A stretch of 6,842 nucleotides of DNA from CAZNFR01 sp964572225 (GCA_964572225.1 CAZNFR010000134.1:1-6842), one strand, 5' to 3'. Shown: positions 1 to 6,737, counted from the stretch's first letter. Made by a program: numbers and translations. The notes: a model not told the origin generated them from the letters alone.

Positions 1-56
1 ATTCCAAATCGGGATGGCCAGAAATGGCCGTGCCGGTTCGATTCCGGCTCCGGGTA
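1..56 (+). tRNA. 3' half of a class II tRNA (tRNA-Leu-like), cut by the window edge
   Basis: Reading back from the 3' end, A56 is the discriminator and 49-55 (TCCGGGT) the 3' acceptor strand. A perfect 5-bp T stem (GCCGG 32-36, CCGGC 44-48) encloses a canonical TTCGATT loop. Before it, 15-31 form a long variable arm with a 5-bp stem and GAAA loop, so this is a class II tRNA (Leu, Ser or Tyr type). The acceptor strand and A73 match what I recall of Bacteroidota tRNA-Leu. CCA is not encoded (CAA follows A56). The visible anticodon region is odd: the only register leaving T33 and a pairable stem reads CCA at 4-6, which is not a leucine anticodon. The 5' half lies outside the window, so the identity cannot be settled; a mutated or pseudo-tRNA is possible. 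Confidence 0.8.
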
Positions 57-92
57 CAAAGCAGAAGTTATTTAATAGCTTCTGTTTTTTTT
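57..92 (+). repeat. Direct repeat copy 1 (36 bp, tRNA-proximal)
   Basis: The 36 bp from the base after the tRNA discriminator through the terminator T-run recur at 1592-1627 with one mismatch (A75 versus T1610), an offset of exactly 1535 bp. Upstream sequences do not match, so the repeat begins precisely at the mature tRNA end. Seen directly; whether it is an attachment site, a duplication scar or a terminator reused across the genome is open. Confidence 0.8.
62..92 (+). terminator. Intrinsic terminator of the tRNA
   Basis: Bases 62-71 pair with 75-84 in a 10-bp stem (one G-U pair) closed by a TTA triloop, followed directly by eight T (85-92). It starts five bases after the tRNA 3' end, so it very likely ends the tRNA transcript. 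A near-identical copy recurs at 1597-1628. Confidence 0.85.
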
Positions 93-141
93 ATAACTCT
101 TTATTGCTCTGAGATATCCATTCAAGATAAGGTAGAAAATC

Positions 142-1407
142 TTAATCCCTTAAGCAGCCTATTGGAACTACCAGCACACCATCATCCCGTTTGTAGGAAA
201 CTTGGCCTCCCGTGATTACCATAAGAAAAGAAGGGCTATTCATCTTTTCTTTATCAATTCTTTCACTGAGTTTTATTAGGTTAGCTGCCGCTTCGTCAAT
301 TTGTCTCATGCCAAGTTTAACTTCAACTGCAGCCCACCGGCCATCATGAAGTTTAACCACAAGGTCACATTCAAGTTCTGATTTATCCCGATAATGAAAA
401 ACTTCACCATCATTGGCTTGAGCGTACACTCTAAGATCCCGTGTGCAAAGAGATTCAAATAAAAATCCAAATGTTTCAAAATCATGTAAAATACCTTTTG
501 CGTTTGTACGCATCGCCGCAGTTGCAATAGATGGATCAACAAATTGACGTTTATTGGTCGTACGTATGGCAGTTCTTGAGCGAAGTGAAGGTTGCCAGGC
601 AGGAACATCCTCAATAACAAAAATGCGACGAAGTGCATTAAGATAGGAGCTTAGTGTCTTATCTGTTATGGATGCCTCGTTTACCTGCATATCTTCCATG
701 ATCGTTTTTGACGTTGCCATGGTTGAAATATTACGAGCCAGCGATTGGAGTAAAACCCTGACCCTCTCAGGATCCTTTTCAATGCCATCAACACGTTGAA
801 TATCGAAATTAATGATAGCATCAACATAGTTCATTGCAATACGGGCAGGTTGTTTTTCAGATGTAACTGCAGCCGGCCAGCCTCCTCTGCAAATTGCATG
901 AGAGATATGTTCTATGGTCAAGGTGCTTTTCGAAGCAATATCTGTCTTCCCATCAAAAAGATCACGTAAAGATACGCTGCCATTCGATTCTTGTGATTCA
1001 AAAAGACTCATAGGGCGCATAATCATACGTGCTATTCTGCCTGTGCCAGAATGAGAAGTTACATTATCTCTGGGTGTGGCTGAACCTGTAAGAATAAACT
1101 GCCCCATTAAACCTCTTTTATCTACTGCAAATCTTACAGCATCCCAAACTACCGGAGCCATTTGCCATTCATCTAGAAGCAAAGGTGGGTCGCCTTCCAG
1201 AAGAAGTGAAGGTTTTGCATCAGCCATAGCCAGATAACCAGGCCCTTCATCAGGGTCTTGAAAATACACCACACTATTGGCAATTTGTAGCGAAGATTGT
1301 GTTTTACCACACCACTTTGCACCCTCTACCAGAACCGCTCCAGTTGATTCAAGTAAAATCTTTAGTAGTTCATCGCTGACTCGAGATATGTAATTCGAAG
1401 CTTTCAA
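142..1407 (-). CDS. AAA ATPase with C-terminal DUF4143 domain
   Basis: 421-residue cytoplasmic protein, full length for the AAA_14/DUF4143 family. The N-terminal P-loop domain has Walker A GAKWCGKT at 29-36, Walker B LLLDE at 76-80 and a sensor-like ILTGSATP at 105-112. The C-terminal DUF4143 part has D348 and ExK (E362, K364), the spacing of a PD-(D/E)XK nuclease-like fold. The family is widespread and often accessory; its physiological role is not established, and I infer only ATP binding and possibly nucleic-acid binding. The start is TTG: an in-frame TAA lies directly upstream, and no ATG or GTG occurs before the Walker A motif. A TAnnTTTG element sits about 22 bases upstream. The gene stands alone between two copies of a tRNA terminator, beside an IS-like remnant, and looks AT-richer than mutS by eye, which suggests acquisition. 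No terminator is visible after its stop. Confidence 0.9.
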   Translation of the reverse strand: MKASNYISRVSDELLKILLESTGAVLVEGAKWCGKTQSSLQIANSVVYFQDPDEGPGYLAMADAKPSLLLEGDPPLLLDEWQMAPVVWDAVRFAVDKRGLMGQFILTGSATPRDNVTSHSGTGRIARMIMRPMSLFESQESNGSVSLRDLFDGKTDIASKSTLTIEHISHAICRGGWPAAVTSEKQPARIAMNYVDAIINFDIQRVDGIEKDPERVRVLLQSLARNISTMATSKTIMEDMQVNEASITDKTLSSYLNALRRIFVIEDVPAWQPSLRSRTAIRTTNKRQFVDPSIATAAMRTNAKGILHDFETFGFLFESLCTRDLRVYAQANDGEVFHYRDKSELECDLVVKLHDGRWAAVEVKLGMRQIDEAAANLIKLSERIDKEKMNSPSFLMVITGGQVSYKRDDGVLVVPIGCLRD

Positions 1408-1428
1408 TTACAAGAATTCGATTTTTAC

Positions 1429-1463
1429 CAAAGTTACTCATTTTGTGCTATTCTGGAAACAAA
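1429..1463 (-). promoter_or_regulatory. Candidate promoter of the ATPase gene
   Basis: On the minus strand, TAACTTTG (1436 to 1429) fits the Bacteroidota -7 consensus TAnnTTTG. A TTTG at 1463 to 1460 could be the -33 element, with a 23-bp spacer that is slightly long. The predicted RNA start near 1422 gives a leader of about 15 bases before the TTG codon. The -33 element touches the edge of the tandem repeat, so the mobile-element remnant may supply part of the promoter. Confidence 0.5.
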
Positions 1464-1522
1464 TTCCGATCTTTGGCACTGTTTCATTCCGATCTTTGGC
1501 GCTGTTTCATTCCGATCTTTGG
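1463..1522. repeat. 23-bp tandem repeat, possible IS21-family end remnant
   Basis: Two full units (1463-1485 and 1486-1508, differing by A/G at one position) and a 14-bp partial unit (1509-1522) share the core ATTCCGATCTTTGG. Short tandem repeats of this style occur at the ends of IS21-family elements, where IstA binds. No istA or istB gene is in the window, so if the reading is right this is a solo end left by deletion. The family assignment is from memory of similar ends, not a database match. Confidence 0.6.
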
Positions 1523-1591
1523 AGAAAATAAGTGTTCCGGATCAAATCCAACTCCCTTTAAAAAAGTTCAAAAAAACGTCCGGTTGGTGTT

Positions 1592-1627
1592 CAAAGCAGA
1601 AGTTATTTATTAGCTTCTGTTTTTTTT
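1592..1627 (+). repeat. Direct repeat copy 2 (36 bp)
   Basis: Matches 57-92 at 35 of 36 positions. The hairpin stem is 1597-1605 with 1611-1619, one pair shorter than copy 1 because of the single mismatch, and is followed by nine T (1620-1628). It would work as a plus-strand terminator, but no plus-strand gene or intact tRNA precedes it, so it looks orphaned. Confidence 0.8.
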
Positions 1628-1737
1628 TGAAAAGATGGGGGAACCGGGCGACCACAGAAAGCGAACTCACGAGACCAAAGGCCCATCAGACAGAAACTGC
1701 CCAATAATTTAGATTTATTATCATTCTTTGAATAATC

Positions 1738-1782
1738 AAAAAACACAGGTATGGAAAGTAGATTATCCGGTTTTGCCTGTGT
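1738..1782 (-). terminator. Probable terminator of the LytTR gene
   Basis: On the minus strand, ACACAGG (1782 to 1776) pairs with CCTGTGT (1749 to 1743); a G-U and an A-T pair extend the stem to about 9 bp around a loop of some 22 bases. A T-run (1742 to 1738) follows immediately. It begins about 60 bases beyond the regulator's stop codon. The long loop lowers confidence. Confidence 0.5.
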
Positions 1783-1841
1783 CTCAGCGGTGCATTTTTT
1801 TCCCGGCTCAACCGGGGTATTCCTTTTTAATCAGTCCTCTC

Positions 1842-2705
1842 CTAGCTCTTGCCCGAATACTTCGAGAAAAGTCTGAGTATTCGTTCCGAGTAGGTTCTTG
1901 AAATTGGGATAATGATATCACCCTTAAAATCCAGCTCCAGGACCAGTCCGTCTTTTTCCCTCCGGATAATCTTTACCATGTCAAAGTTAATGATATACGA
2001 ACGGTGACAGCGGATCACATTCAAAGGCTCCAACTGATCCTCAAAGTTCTTCATGCTGTTGCGGATCATGAATTTCTCCTTCACTCCTTCGTCCGAATAG
2101 TGTATGGCGACATAATTGTCGGCCGCCTCCAGGTAAAGAAGATCCGATTTCTTTACCGAGAACCTCAGGTCCCCCCTGTCATCATGAAAAGGAATCAAAA
2201 TTGTCGTATGCCTGCTGTCCTTATCATTGAAACTTTCTGTTAACTCTTCAAGCTTGCGGTTTTTTTCCACCCACGACAGATAAAGGTAACTGATGAGATA
2301 TGGAAACAATAAAACCAGAAGGGTTATCTTAAATGACTCCCGGAAGGCAAGAAGAATATCCTCGGGCGGGGCTATGATCAGGGCCTGCAATAACAGGTAT
2401 ACCAACGACAAACTCAGGATTTCCACCGTGATCCAGATAATGTAATTCCCGTTGCTGAGCCTCTTTTTCCGGGTGAATACATACATCAGAAAGCGGCTCA
2501 GTGCAATGATAAGAAGCCCTGCAAGAATCACCATGCTTGAATAAAAGAATAATTCGGGCTGTGTAAGCTCATACCAGGTGTCCACTCCAAAGGGGGAGTA
2601 GAGATTGATGAAGATCAGAGCAAAAACCGAGGTAAACAGCAGTTGTCTTACGGTATTCTTTCGATCGGTAATATAATCGGATATTTTGCTTTCAAAAAAA
2701 GACAT
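1842..2705 (-). CDS. Membrane-anchored LytTR-family transcriptional regulator
   Basis: 287 residues from the chosen start. About four hydrophobic helices (roughly 22-38, 53-76, 88-112 and 124-144) form an N-terminal membrane domain. A short charged linker leads to a C-terminal LytTR DNA-binding domain (about 169-284), recognised by YLEAADNY near 191-198 and RCHRSYIIN near 232-240. There is no receiver or kinase domain, so it is probably a one-component regulator that senses something at the membrane and binds direct-repeat DNA. An upstream GTG (2756) would add 17 residues, but ATG 2705 is preferred: a strong AAGGGGGG stands just before it, and a -7 element (TACATTTG, 2733 to 2726) lies downstream of the GTG. 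It is divergent from the hydrolase gene, and the shared gap carries repeated boxes that are good candidates for its own operators. Its signal is unknown. Confidence 0.9.
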   Translation of the reverse strand: MSFFESKISDYITDRKNTVRQLLFTSVFALIFINLYSPFGVDTWYELTQPELFFYSSMVILAGLLIIALSRFLMYVFTRKKRLSNGNYIIWITVEILSLSLVYLLLQALIIAPPEDILLAFRESFKITLLVLLFPYLISYLYLSWVEKNRKLEELTESFNDKDSRHTTILIPFHDDRGDLRFSVKKSDLLYLEAADNYVAIHYSDEGVKEKFMIRNSMKNFEDQLEPLNVIRCHRSYIINFDMVKIIRREKDGLVLELDFKGDIIIPISRTYSERILRLFSKYSGKS

Positions 2706-2725
2706 AATCCCCCCTTTTATTCCTG

Positions 2726-2758
2726 CAAATGTATCCTTTTTTTCCGTGCATTTCACCC
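2726..2758 (-). promoter_or_regulatory. Candidate LytTR-gene promoter with a box at the -33 position
   Basis: TACATTTG (2733 to 2726, minus strand) fits the Bacteroidota -7 element and predicts RNA starting near 2719, about 14 bases before ATG 2705. No TTTG is seen at the expected -33 place. Box 1 (GGGTGAAA on this strand, 2758 to 2751) lies there instead, 17 bases upstream of the -7 element. This is what an activator-dependent, autoregulated promoter would look like, but that is inference. Confidence 0.5.
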
Positions 2759-2879
2759 CATCGGATCCAAATGAGCGGGAATTTCACCCCCAAATACTCG
2801 TTTTTACCCCCGTATAGGGAATTTCACCCTTCCTATTCCCACATCACAACAATTTTGACCCCTCGTTCTTATTTCACCC
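2751..2879. promoter_or_regulatory. Array of six TTTCACCC-like boxes, putative LytTR operators
   Basis: Exact TTTCACCC occurs at 2751, 2782, 2822 and 2872 (start positions). One-mismatch versions are at 2802 (TTTTACCC) and 2854 (TTTGACCC). Start-to-start spacings are 31, 20, 20, 32 and 18 bp, close to two or three helical turns, so the boxes lie on about one face of the DNA. All point the same way. LytTR proteins are known to bind short direct repeats, and a LytTR gene borders the array, so it is the natural candidate ligand. The motif differs from the textbook AgrA-type site. Confidence 0.6.
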
Positions 2880-2887
2880 TATTTTTG
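2853..2887 (+). promoter_or_regulatory. Candidate promoter of the hydrolase gene
   Basis: TATTTTTG (2880-2887) fits the Bacteroidota -7 element and TTTTG (2853-2857) could be the -33 element, with a 22-bp spacer. The predicted RNA start near 2894 leaves a leader of about 13 bases. Box 5 overlaps the -33 element and box 6 abuts the -7 element, so a protein bound to the array would directly affect this promoter. Confidence 0.5.
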
Positions 2888-2906
2888 TCTGCACATTGAC
2901 ACAGGA

Positions 2907-4076
2907 ATGAACTACTCCTATATCCATAGCGAATTAAAAAACCGGTTTTCAACTTCCATTGAGGAAAACATTCAATGGGAAGGAGTAAGGATCAGCTGGT
3001 TTCCCTTCCGGTCTGCCTCCGATGACAGAGATTATGAACATTATGCCCTGCGCGAGATCCGACGACAAGTAAAAGGAGGGAGTGAGGATGAAAACTTTCT
3101 GGTGAATAACCAATTTCACTATCCTGCTTTTATTCCTCTTGAAGGCACTCAGAAGGGCTGTATTATTCTTCTCCACGGACTGAACGAACGGAAATGGAAC
3201 AAGTACCTTAGCTGGGCTCATTATCTTGCCGCAAAAACAGGGAAAACCGTGCTGCTCTTTCCCATTTCCTTTCATCAGGACCGCGGACCTGCAGAATGGA
3301 TAGATCCCAGGATCATGCAGCACCGGTCGGAAAACCGTCAGCGTTCCTTTGGATCCGACCCCCAATACCACAGTTTTATTAATCAGGCTCTCAGCGCAAG
3401 ACTTAGCGAAACTCCGGAACGATTTTTCCTTTCAGGCTTGCAAACCGCAGGCGACCTGGTTGAACTGGTGAAGGCTATTCATTCAGGACAGCATCCCTTA
3501 TTCGGATATGGCACACAAACCGATTTTTTTGCTTATTCGATCGGCGGATTGCTCGGGCAGGTTTTGTTGGCCGCAAATCCCTATGGATATTTAAGCGATT
3601 CGAAACTTTTCCTTTTCTGCGCCGGTTCTGCATTTTCCGAAATGAACGGGGTCTCTAAACTCATCCTTGATCCTCCGGCCCATGAAAGAATACAGCATTA
3701 TTATCAACATGAACTAAACGATATCATTAAAAAACCCGGTGTTTTCAGAGAGTTTTTTTACGTGAGTAAAATTGGTACGGCTTTCCGCTCATTGATTGCA
3801 CCGGACAACCTTCAGCTTTTCTGGGATAAGGTATATTCCAGGATCCGATCCAATATCTCGGCCATCTCCATGAAGAATGACCGGGTTATCCCACCGCATG
3901 GGATAGAAAAGGTCCTGGGCAAATCGACATGCGACATGAAAACCTGTACTGAAATGGATTTTGGGTATGCAGCCACACATGAACAGCCTTTTCCTACCAA
4001 TCAAAAGGGGATTCTTCCCCGGGTCGACCAGGCTTTTGAGAAAATATTCTCCAGGGCCGCGGCATTTTTGAGTTAG
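2907..4076 (+). CDS. Alpha/beta-hydrolase-fold protein, DUF6051-like
   Basis: 389 residues, no signal peptide or membrane segment, so probably cytoplasmic. I recognise it as resembling DUF6051, a roughly 380-residue Bacteroidota family without an assigned reaction. An alpha/beta-hydrolase pattern is visible: an oxyanion-type LLHGLNE (H90-G91), a nucleophile elbow AYSIGG with S211 (Ala in place of the usual first Gly), a likely acid D325 in KNDRVIPP, and a likely catalytic H358 in ATHEQPFP. This order and spacing fit a Ser-Asp-His triad. About 80 residues precede the core, and an insert around 125-200 may form the lid. The substrate is unknown; an esterase, lipase or peptidase role is possible. 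ATG 2907 follows AGGA with no spacer. The gene is divergent from the LytTR regulator across the box array, suggesting common control, and converges on mutS. Confidence 0.85.
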   Translation: MNYSYIHSELKNRFSTSIEENIQWEGVRISWFPFRSASDDRDYEHYALREIRRQVKGGSEDENFLVNNQFHYPAFIPLEGTQKGCIILLHGLNERKWNKYLSWAHYLAAKTGKTVLLFPISFHQDRGPAEWIDPRIMQHRSENRQRSFGSDPQYHSFINQALSARLSETPERFFLSGLQTAGDLVELVKAIHSGQHPLFGYGTQTDFFAYSIGGLLGQVLLAANPYGYLSDSKLFLFCAGSAFSEMNGVSKLILDPPAHERIQHYYQHELNDIIKKPGVFREFFYVSKIGTAFRSLIAPDNLQLFWDKVYSRIRSNISAISMKNDRVIPPHGIEKVLGKSTCDMKTCTEMDFGYAATHEQPFPTNQKGILPRVDQAFEKIFSRAAAFLS

Positions 4077-4107
4077 AAACTGGCCGGATTACAATCCGGT
4101 CAGTTTC
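4076..4107. terminator. Hairpin terminator shared by the hydrolase gene and mutS
   Basis: GAAACTG (4076-4082) pairs with CAGTTTC (4101-4107) and CCGGAT (4084-4089) with ATCCGG (4094-4099), with a G-T wobble between them: a 14-bp stem and a 4-base loop. The T-rich CTTTATTTC follows on the plus strand, favouring termination of the hydrolase transcript; the minus-strand side has only a weak T-run. The hairpin includes the last base of the hydrolase stop codon and covers the last mutS codons, so it doubles as coding sequence. Confidence 0.75.
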
Positions 4108-6737
4108 TTTATTTCATAAAGCTTATTGAGGGCCTCAACCGGGGTCAGATTATTAATGTCGGTGTTCTCGATCTCATCACGGATCTGTTTGAGTACCGGG
4201 TCATCCAGTTGAAAAAAGCTCATCTGATATCCCTCTCTTCGGGAAGCAAGTCCGGAAATCGGTTTACTCAGGCTTTTCTTTTCATGCGATTTTTCCAGTT
4301 CTGCAAGCACCTCCTCCGCCCTTTTCACCACCGACAGAGGCATTCCTGCCATCCTGGCAACATGGATGCCGAAGCTGTGTTCACTGCCTCCCCTGACCAG
4401 TTTTCTGAGAAAAATGACCTTGTCGTCCAGTTCCCGTATTGCGATGTTGTAATTCCTGACTCTGGGGTATGCATTTTCCATTTCATTGAGTTCATGATAA
4501 TGGGTAGCAAAAAGGGTTTTTGCCCTGAAGCGCGGATTTTCATGAATATATTCCACCATGGCCCAAGCTATGGAAATGCCGTCGTAGGTACTGGTTCCCC
4601 TGCCTATCTCATCGAGAAGGATAAGACTTCGGTCTGAGAGGTTGTTCAGGATGCTTGCCGCCTCCAGCATTTCTACCATAAAGGTGGATTCTCCCAGAGA
4701 AATGTTATCGGATGCACCCACCCGGGTGAAGATCTTGTCGACCACCCCAATAACGGCTTTTCTGGCAGGAACAAAGGATCCCATCTGGGCCATCAGGACG
4801 ATCAGAGCTGTTTGCCGGAGCAGAGCCGACTTCCCCGACATATTTGGGCCGGTAAGAATGATGATCTGCTGATCCTCGCGGTCAAGGCGGGTATCGTTCG
4901 CAATGTATTCCTCCCCGACAGGAAGTTGTTTTTCGATTACGGGATGCCGGCCATCCTTAATATCGATCATGCTTCCCTCATCGAGCTCCGGACGATTGTA
5001 GCCGTTTTCCAGGGCCAGCAAAGAAAAGGAAGTCAGACAATCCAATCGCGATAAAAGTTGCGCATTTCTCTGGATAGTGGAGGTATAACCCGCAATGGAA
5101 CTGACCAGTTCCTGGTATAGCCGGCTTTCGAGGACCTGACTCTTCTCCTCCGCTCCCAGTATCCGGGTCTCATATTCCTTAAGTTCTTCGGTGATATACC
5201 TTTCGGCCGAGACCAGGGTTTGCTTTCGTATCCATTCAGGCGGAACCTTGGATTTATGAGTGTTCCTAACCTCGATATAATATCCGAAAACATTATTAAA
5301 GGCAATTTTGAGGGAAGGGATGCCGGTTCTCTCACTCTCCCTTTTCTGAAGTTGTGCCAGGAAATCCCGGGTATTATATATAATATCCCTCAGTTCATCC
5401 AGTTCTGCGGATACCCCCGGGGCAATTACTTTTCCTTTTCCAAGTTGATTGGGCGGATCATCAACCAGGTCGCGATGGATCCTCTCTTTCACCTCCGTGC
5501 ATTCATCGAGATTATCCCCCAGTTTCTTCAAGGAATCGATTCCGGAATCCTTACAAAATTTCTTTATGGGAATGGTGGAATTCAGAGCAGTCTTCATCTG
5601 AATCAGATCTCTCGGACCCACACGGTTCAGCGCTACTTTCGAGATGATCCTTTCCAGATCCCCAATGGTTTTGAGACTCTCACTCAGGGACTCTCTGACC
5701 TCGGAATTCATTTTAAGGTATTCTACAATGTCCAGCCGGGAGTTAATTACATGTATGTCTTTCAGAGGCATGGCTACCCATCGTTTCAGCAATCTTGAAC
5801 CCATGGGAGTAAGGGTCCGGTCAAGAACTTCAATAAAGCTTTTACCTTCATCGTACACGGTGTTAAAGAGCTCCAGATTCCGAATGGTGAACTTATCGAG
5901 CCATACATAATGCTCCTCCTCAATTCTTGCAAGGTTGGAGATATGGTTTACATTAAGGTGGCGTGTGATTTCAAGATATTGCAGAACAGCACCGGCAGCA
6001 ATCACTCCCTGGGGAAGGTTTTCCACCCCAAAACCTTTCAGATTGGAAGAACCAAACTGTTTCTGCAGTTTCTCGAGGGCATTCTGCTCCGTATAAACCC
6101 AATCCTCCAATGGGAAAACGTAAAAATGGTTTCCGAATATCCGGCTGAAGGTTTCCTCATTCTTCCTTTCAACCAGAACCTCCTTGGGCTGGAAGCTGCT
6201 GAGAAGCTTATCGATATATTCATAATCACCCTGAGCGGTCAGAAACTCTCCCGTGGAAATATCCAGGAAAGATATCCCGGCAGCCCTGCTCTGCAAAAAA
6301 ACGCTGGCCAGAAAATTATTCTCCCGGTGCTCCAGCACATTCTCATTCAAACTTACTCCGGGTGTAACCAGCTCCGTAATCCCTCTTTTCACAATTTTCT
6401 TGGTCATCTTGGGATCTTCCAGCTGCTCGCATATAGCAACCCTCTGTCCTGCCCTCACCAGTTTGGGCAGGTAGGTATCCAGTGCATGGTGGGGGAAGCC
6501 GGCCAGCTCTACATAGGAGGCCGCCCCGTTTGCCCGGCGCGTGAGTGTAATTCCGAGAATCTCAGAACTACGAATCGCATCTTCACCAAAGGTTTCGTAA
6601 AAGTCCCCTACCCGAAACAGCAAAATGGCATCCGGATGATCGGTTTTGATGCTGTAATACTGTTTCATCAACGGAGTATCGACGTATTTCTTGTCTTTCG
6701 GATCCAAGGCAGAATCTATGGTTTTGATGCTTTTCAC
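4089..6737 (-). CDS. mutS: DNA mismatch repair protein MutS
   Basis: 882 residues, the usual length for Bacteroidota MutS. It recognises mismatches and small loops in newly copied DNA and recruits MutL, powered by its ATPase. The mismatch-binding motif F-x-E is at F46-Y47-E48. The connector, lever (about 280-570) and clamp regions follow in order. The ATPase has Walker A GPNMSGKS (630-637), the loop GASDNISLGESTFMVEM (674-690), Walker B LILLDE (705-710) and ATHYHEL (744-750). Near the C-terminus, QMSFF (838-842) matches a beta-clamp binding motif, and the tail 845-880 fits the MutS dimerisation region. All key residues are present, so it should be functional. The start is GTG 6737: no earlier start codon is seen in frame, and the next Met (24) would cut into the conserved TPLMKQYY segment. 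No Shine-Dalgarno is visible, common in this phylum. No mutL is in the window. Confidence 0.97.
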   Translation of the reverse strand: MKSIKTIDSALDPKDKKYVDTPLMKQYYSIKTDHPDAILLFRVGDFYETFGEDAIRSSEILGITLTRRANGAASYVELAGFPHHALDTYLPKLVRAGQRVAICEQLEDPKMTKKIVKRGITELVTPGVSLNENVLEHRENNFLASVFLQSRAAGISFLDISTGEFLTAQGDYEYIDKLLSSFQPKEVLVERKNEETFSRIFGNHFYVFPLEDWVYTEQNALEKLQKQFGSSNLKGFGVENLPQGVIAAGAVLQYLEITRHLNVNHISNLARIEEEHYVWLDKFTIRNLELFNTVYDEGKSFIEVLDRTLTPMGSRLLKRWVAMPLKDIHVINSRLDIVEYLKMNSEVRESLSESLKTIGDLERIISKVALNRVGPRDLIQMKTALNSTIPIKKFCKDSGIDSLKKLGDNLDECTEVKERIHRDLVDDPPNQLGKGKVIAPGVSAELDELRDIIYNTRDFLAQLQKRESERTGIPSLKIAFNNVFGYYIEVRNTHKSKVPPEWIRKQTLVSAERYITEELKEYETRILGAEEKSQVLESRLYQELVSSIAGYTSTIQRNAQLLSRLDCLTSFSLLALENGYNRPELDEGSMIDIKDGRHPVIEKQLPVGEEYIANDTRLDREDQQIIILTGPNMSGKSALLRQTALIVLMAQMGSFVPARKAVIGVVDKIFTRVGASDNISLGESTFMVEMLEAASILNNLSDRSLILLDEIGRGTSTYDGISIAWAMVEYIHENPRFRAKTLFATHYHELNEMENAYPRVRNYNIAIRELDDKVIFLRKLVRGGSEHSFGIHVARMAGMPLSVVKRAEEVLAELEKSHEKKSLSKPISGLASRREGYQMSFFQLDDPVLKQIRDEIENTDINNLTPVEALNKLYEIKKLTGL

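Larger units (their letters stand above)
1408..1841. other. Gene-free gap of 434 bp with mobile-element traces
   Basis: No convincing coding sequence. From left to right it holds the ATPase promoter (1429-1463), a 23-bp tandem repeat (1463-1522), an A-rich stretch with no recognisable gene (1523-1591), the second copy of the tRNA terminator (1592-1628), about 110 bp in which I see nothing (1629-1737), the probable LytTR-gene terminator (1738-1782), and a short GC hairpin at 1802-1816 without a usable T-run. The mixture suggests a scarred insertion site. Confidence 0.7.

Noticed and set aside
1531..1556. Possible tRNA 3'-end remnant (GGATCAAATCC resembling a T arm) before the second terminator copy
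   Set aside because: T54 is replaced by A and the T stem pairs only with a bulge; suggestive with an orphan terminator nearby, but too weak to call.
1519..1707. 62-codon plus-strand open frame in the gap
   Set aside because: It runs across the IS-like repeat and straight through the terminator hairpin and T-run, has no recognisable domain, and is best explained as chance.
1802..1816. CCCGG/CCGGG hairpin as the LytTR-gene terminator
   Set aside because: On the minus strand it is followed by A residues, not T, and the stem is only 5 bp; the 1738-1782 hairpin fits better.
2706..2756. GTG 2756 as the start of the LytTR regulator
   Set aside because: The extension lies over the likely -7 element and lacks a ribosome site, while ATG 2705 has a strong G-rich one.
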